From the NCBI GenBank assembly GCA_010093605.1, contig MU004192.1, positions 571,774-635,773 on the forward strand: a stretch of 64,000 bases of DNA. Direction: 5' to 3'. A program made the translations under genes and the position numbers. The stretch comes from Lophium mytilinum (lineage: Eukaryota > Ascomycota > Dothideomycetes > Mytilinidiales > Mytilinidiaceae). Below, piece by piece: positions 63,927 to 64,000 of the stretch (its first letter is position 1; each line of letters begins with the position of its first letter). Under the pieces are notes generated by a model. That model had not been told where the DNA came from. It saw only the letters and a list, made by a program, of their open reading frames with translations, and ran no database searches.

Positions 63927-64000
63927 TGGAGGTAGCTTCCTTGCTCCTCTGGGTGGGCTTTGTGCTTGTTCTTGTTGGTTCTTCGACCGGGTATCATCTT

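Overview
The window is nuclear DNA of a filamentous ascomycete (Pezizomycotina; the gene content would suit a Dothideomycete, but class is inference). Three things point there: many short spliceosomal introns of about 47-106 bp with GT-AG ends and CTRAY-like branch points just before the acceptor; fungal families (DLT1, INCENP/Sli15, PRISE-like reductase, MCT-like MFS carrier, NACHT NLR-like protein, small secreted cysteine-rich proteins); and a nuclear tRNA-Thr(AGT) with a short intron. Most gene models below were built by joining reading frames across introns whose phases match. No bacterial operons, phages, CRISPR arrays or intact transposons were seen.

Layout. 1-8.3 kb: a hypothetical gene with an apparent frameshift, then a large glycine-rich (collagen-like) gene also carrying a one-base frame break, then a gene-free stretch with a degenerate tandem repeat. 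8.3-17.9 kb: INCENP (chromosomal passenger complex), a secreted serine carboxypeptidase and a GNAT acetyltransferase. 18.4-22.2 kb looks accessory: two related small secreted cysteine-rich genes with the same three-exon structure, then a DUF7587-like gene with a basic tail. 23-30 kb: a membrane protein, an SDR oxidoreductase, an SH3 adaptor of the Lsb1/Pin3 type and an MFS transporter. 30.3-39.3 kb: an NLR-like gene (N-terminal helical domain, NACHT, zinc fingers, WW) with one in-frame stop, facing a RING-type SNF2 helicase across a 430-bp divergent promoter. 40.3-47.5 kb: a C2H2 zinc-finger protein, DLT1 and two hypotheticals. 48.2-64 kb: mostly metabolic or housekeeping genes: carboxylesterase, mitochondrial ribosome recycling factor, nucleoside 2-deoxyribosyltransferase-like protein, class II aldolase-like protein, phosphoserine phosphatase SER2, a MARVEL-type membrane protein, PRISE-like reductase, tRNA-Thr, aldo-keto reductase and a proline-rich protein near the window end.

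The genes do not form one obvious pathway or biosynthetic cluster. The most interesting parts are the secreted cysteine-rich pair with its 14-bp minisatellite leader, the broken NACHT-zinc finger-WW gene paired with a SNF2 helicase, the collagen-like gene, and a repeated pattern in which third codon positions move from C-ending at the 5' end to G-ending at the 3' end of many genes. All family calls come from reading sequence by eye; no database search was possible.
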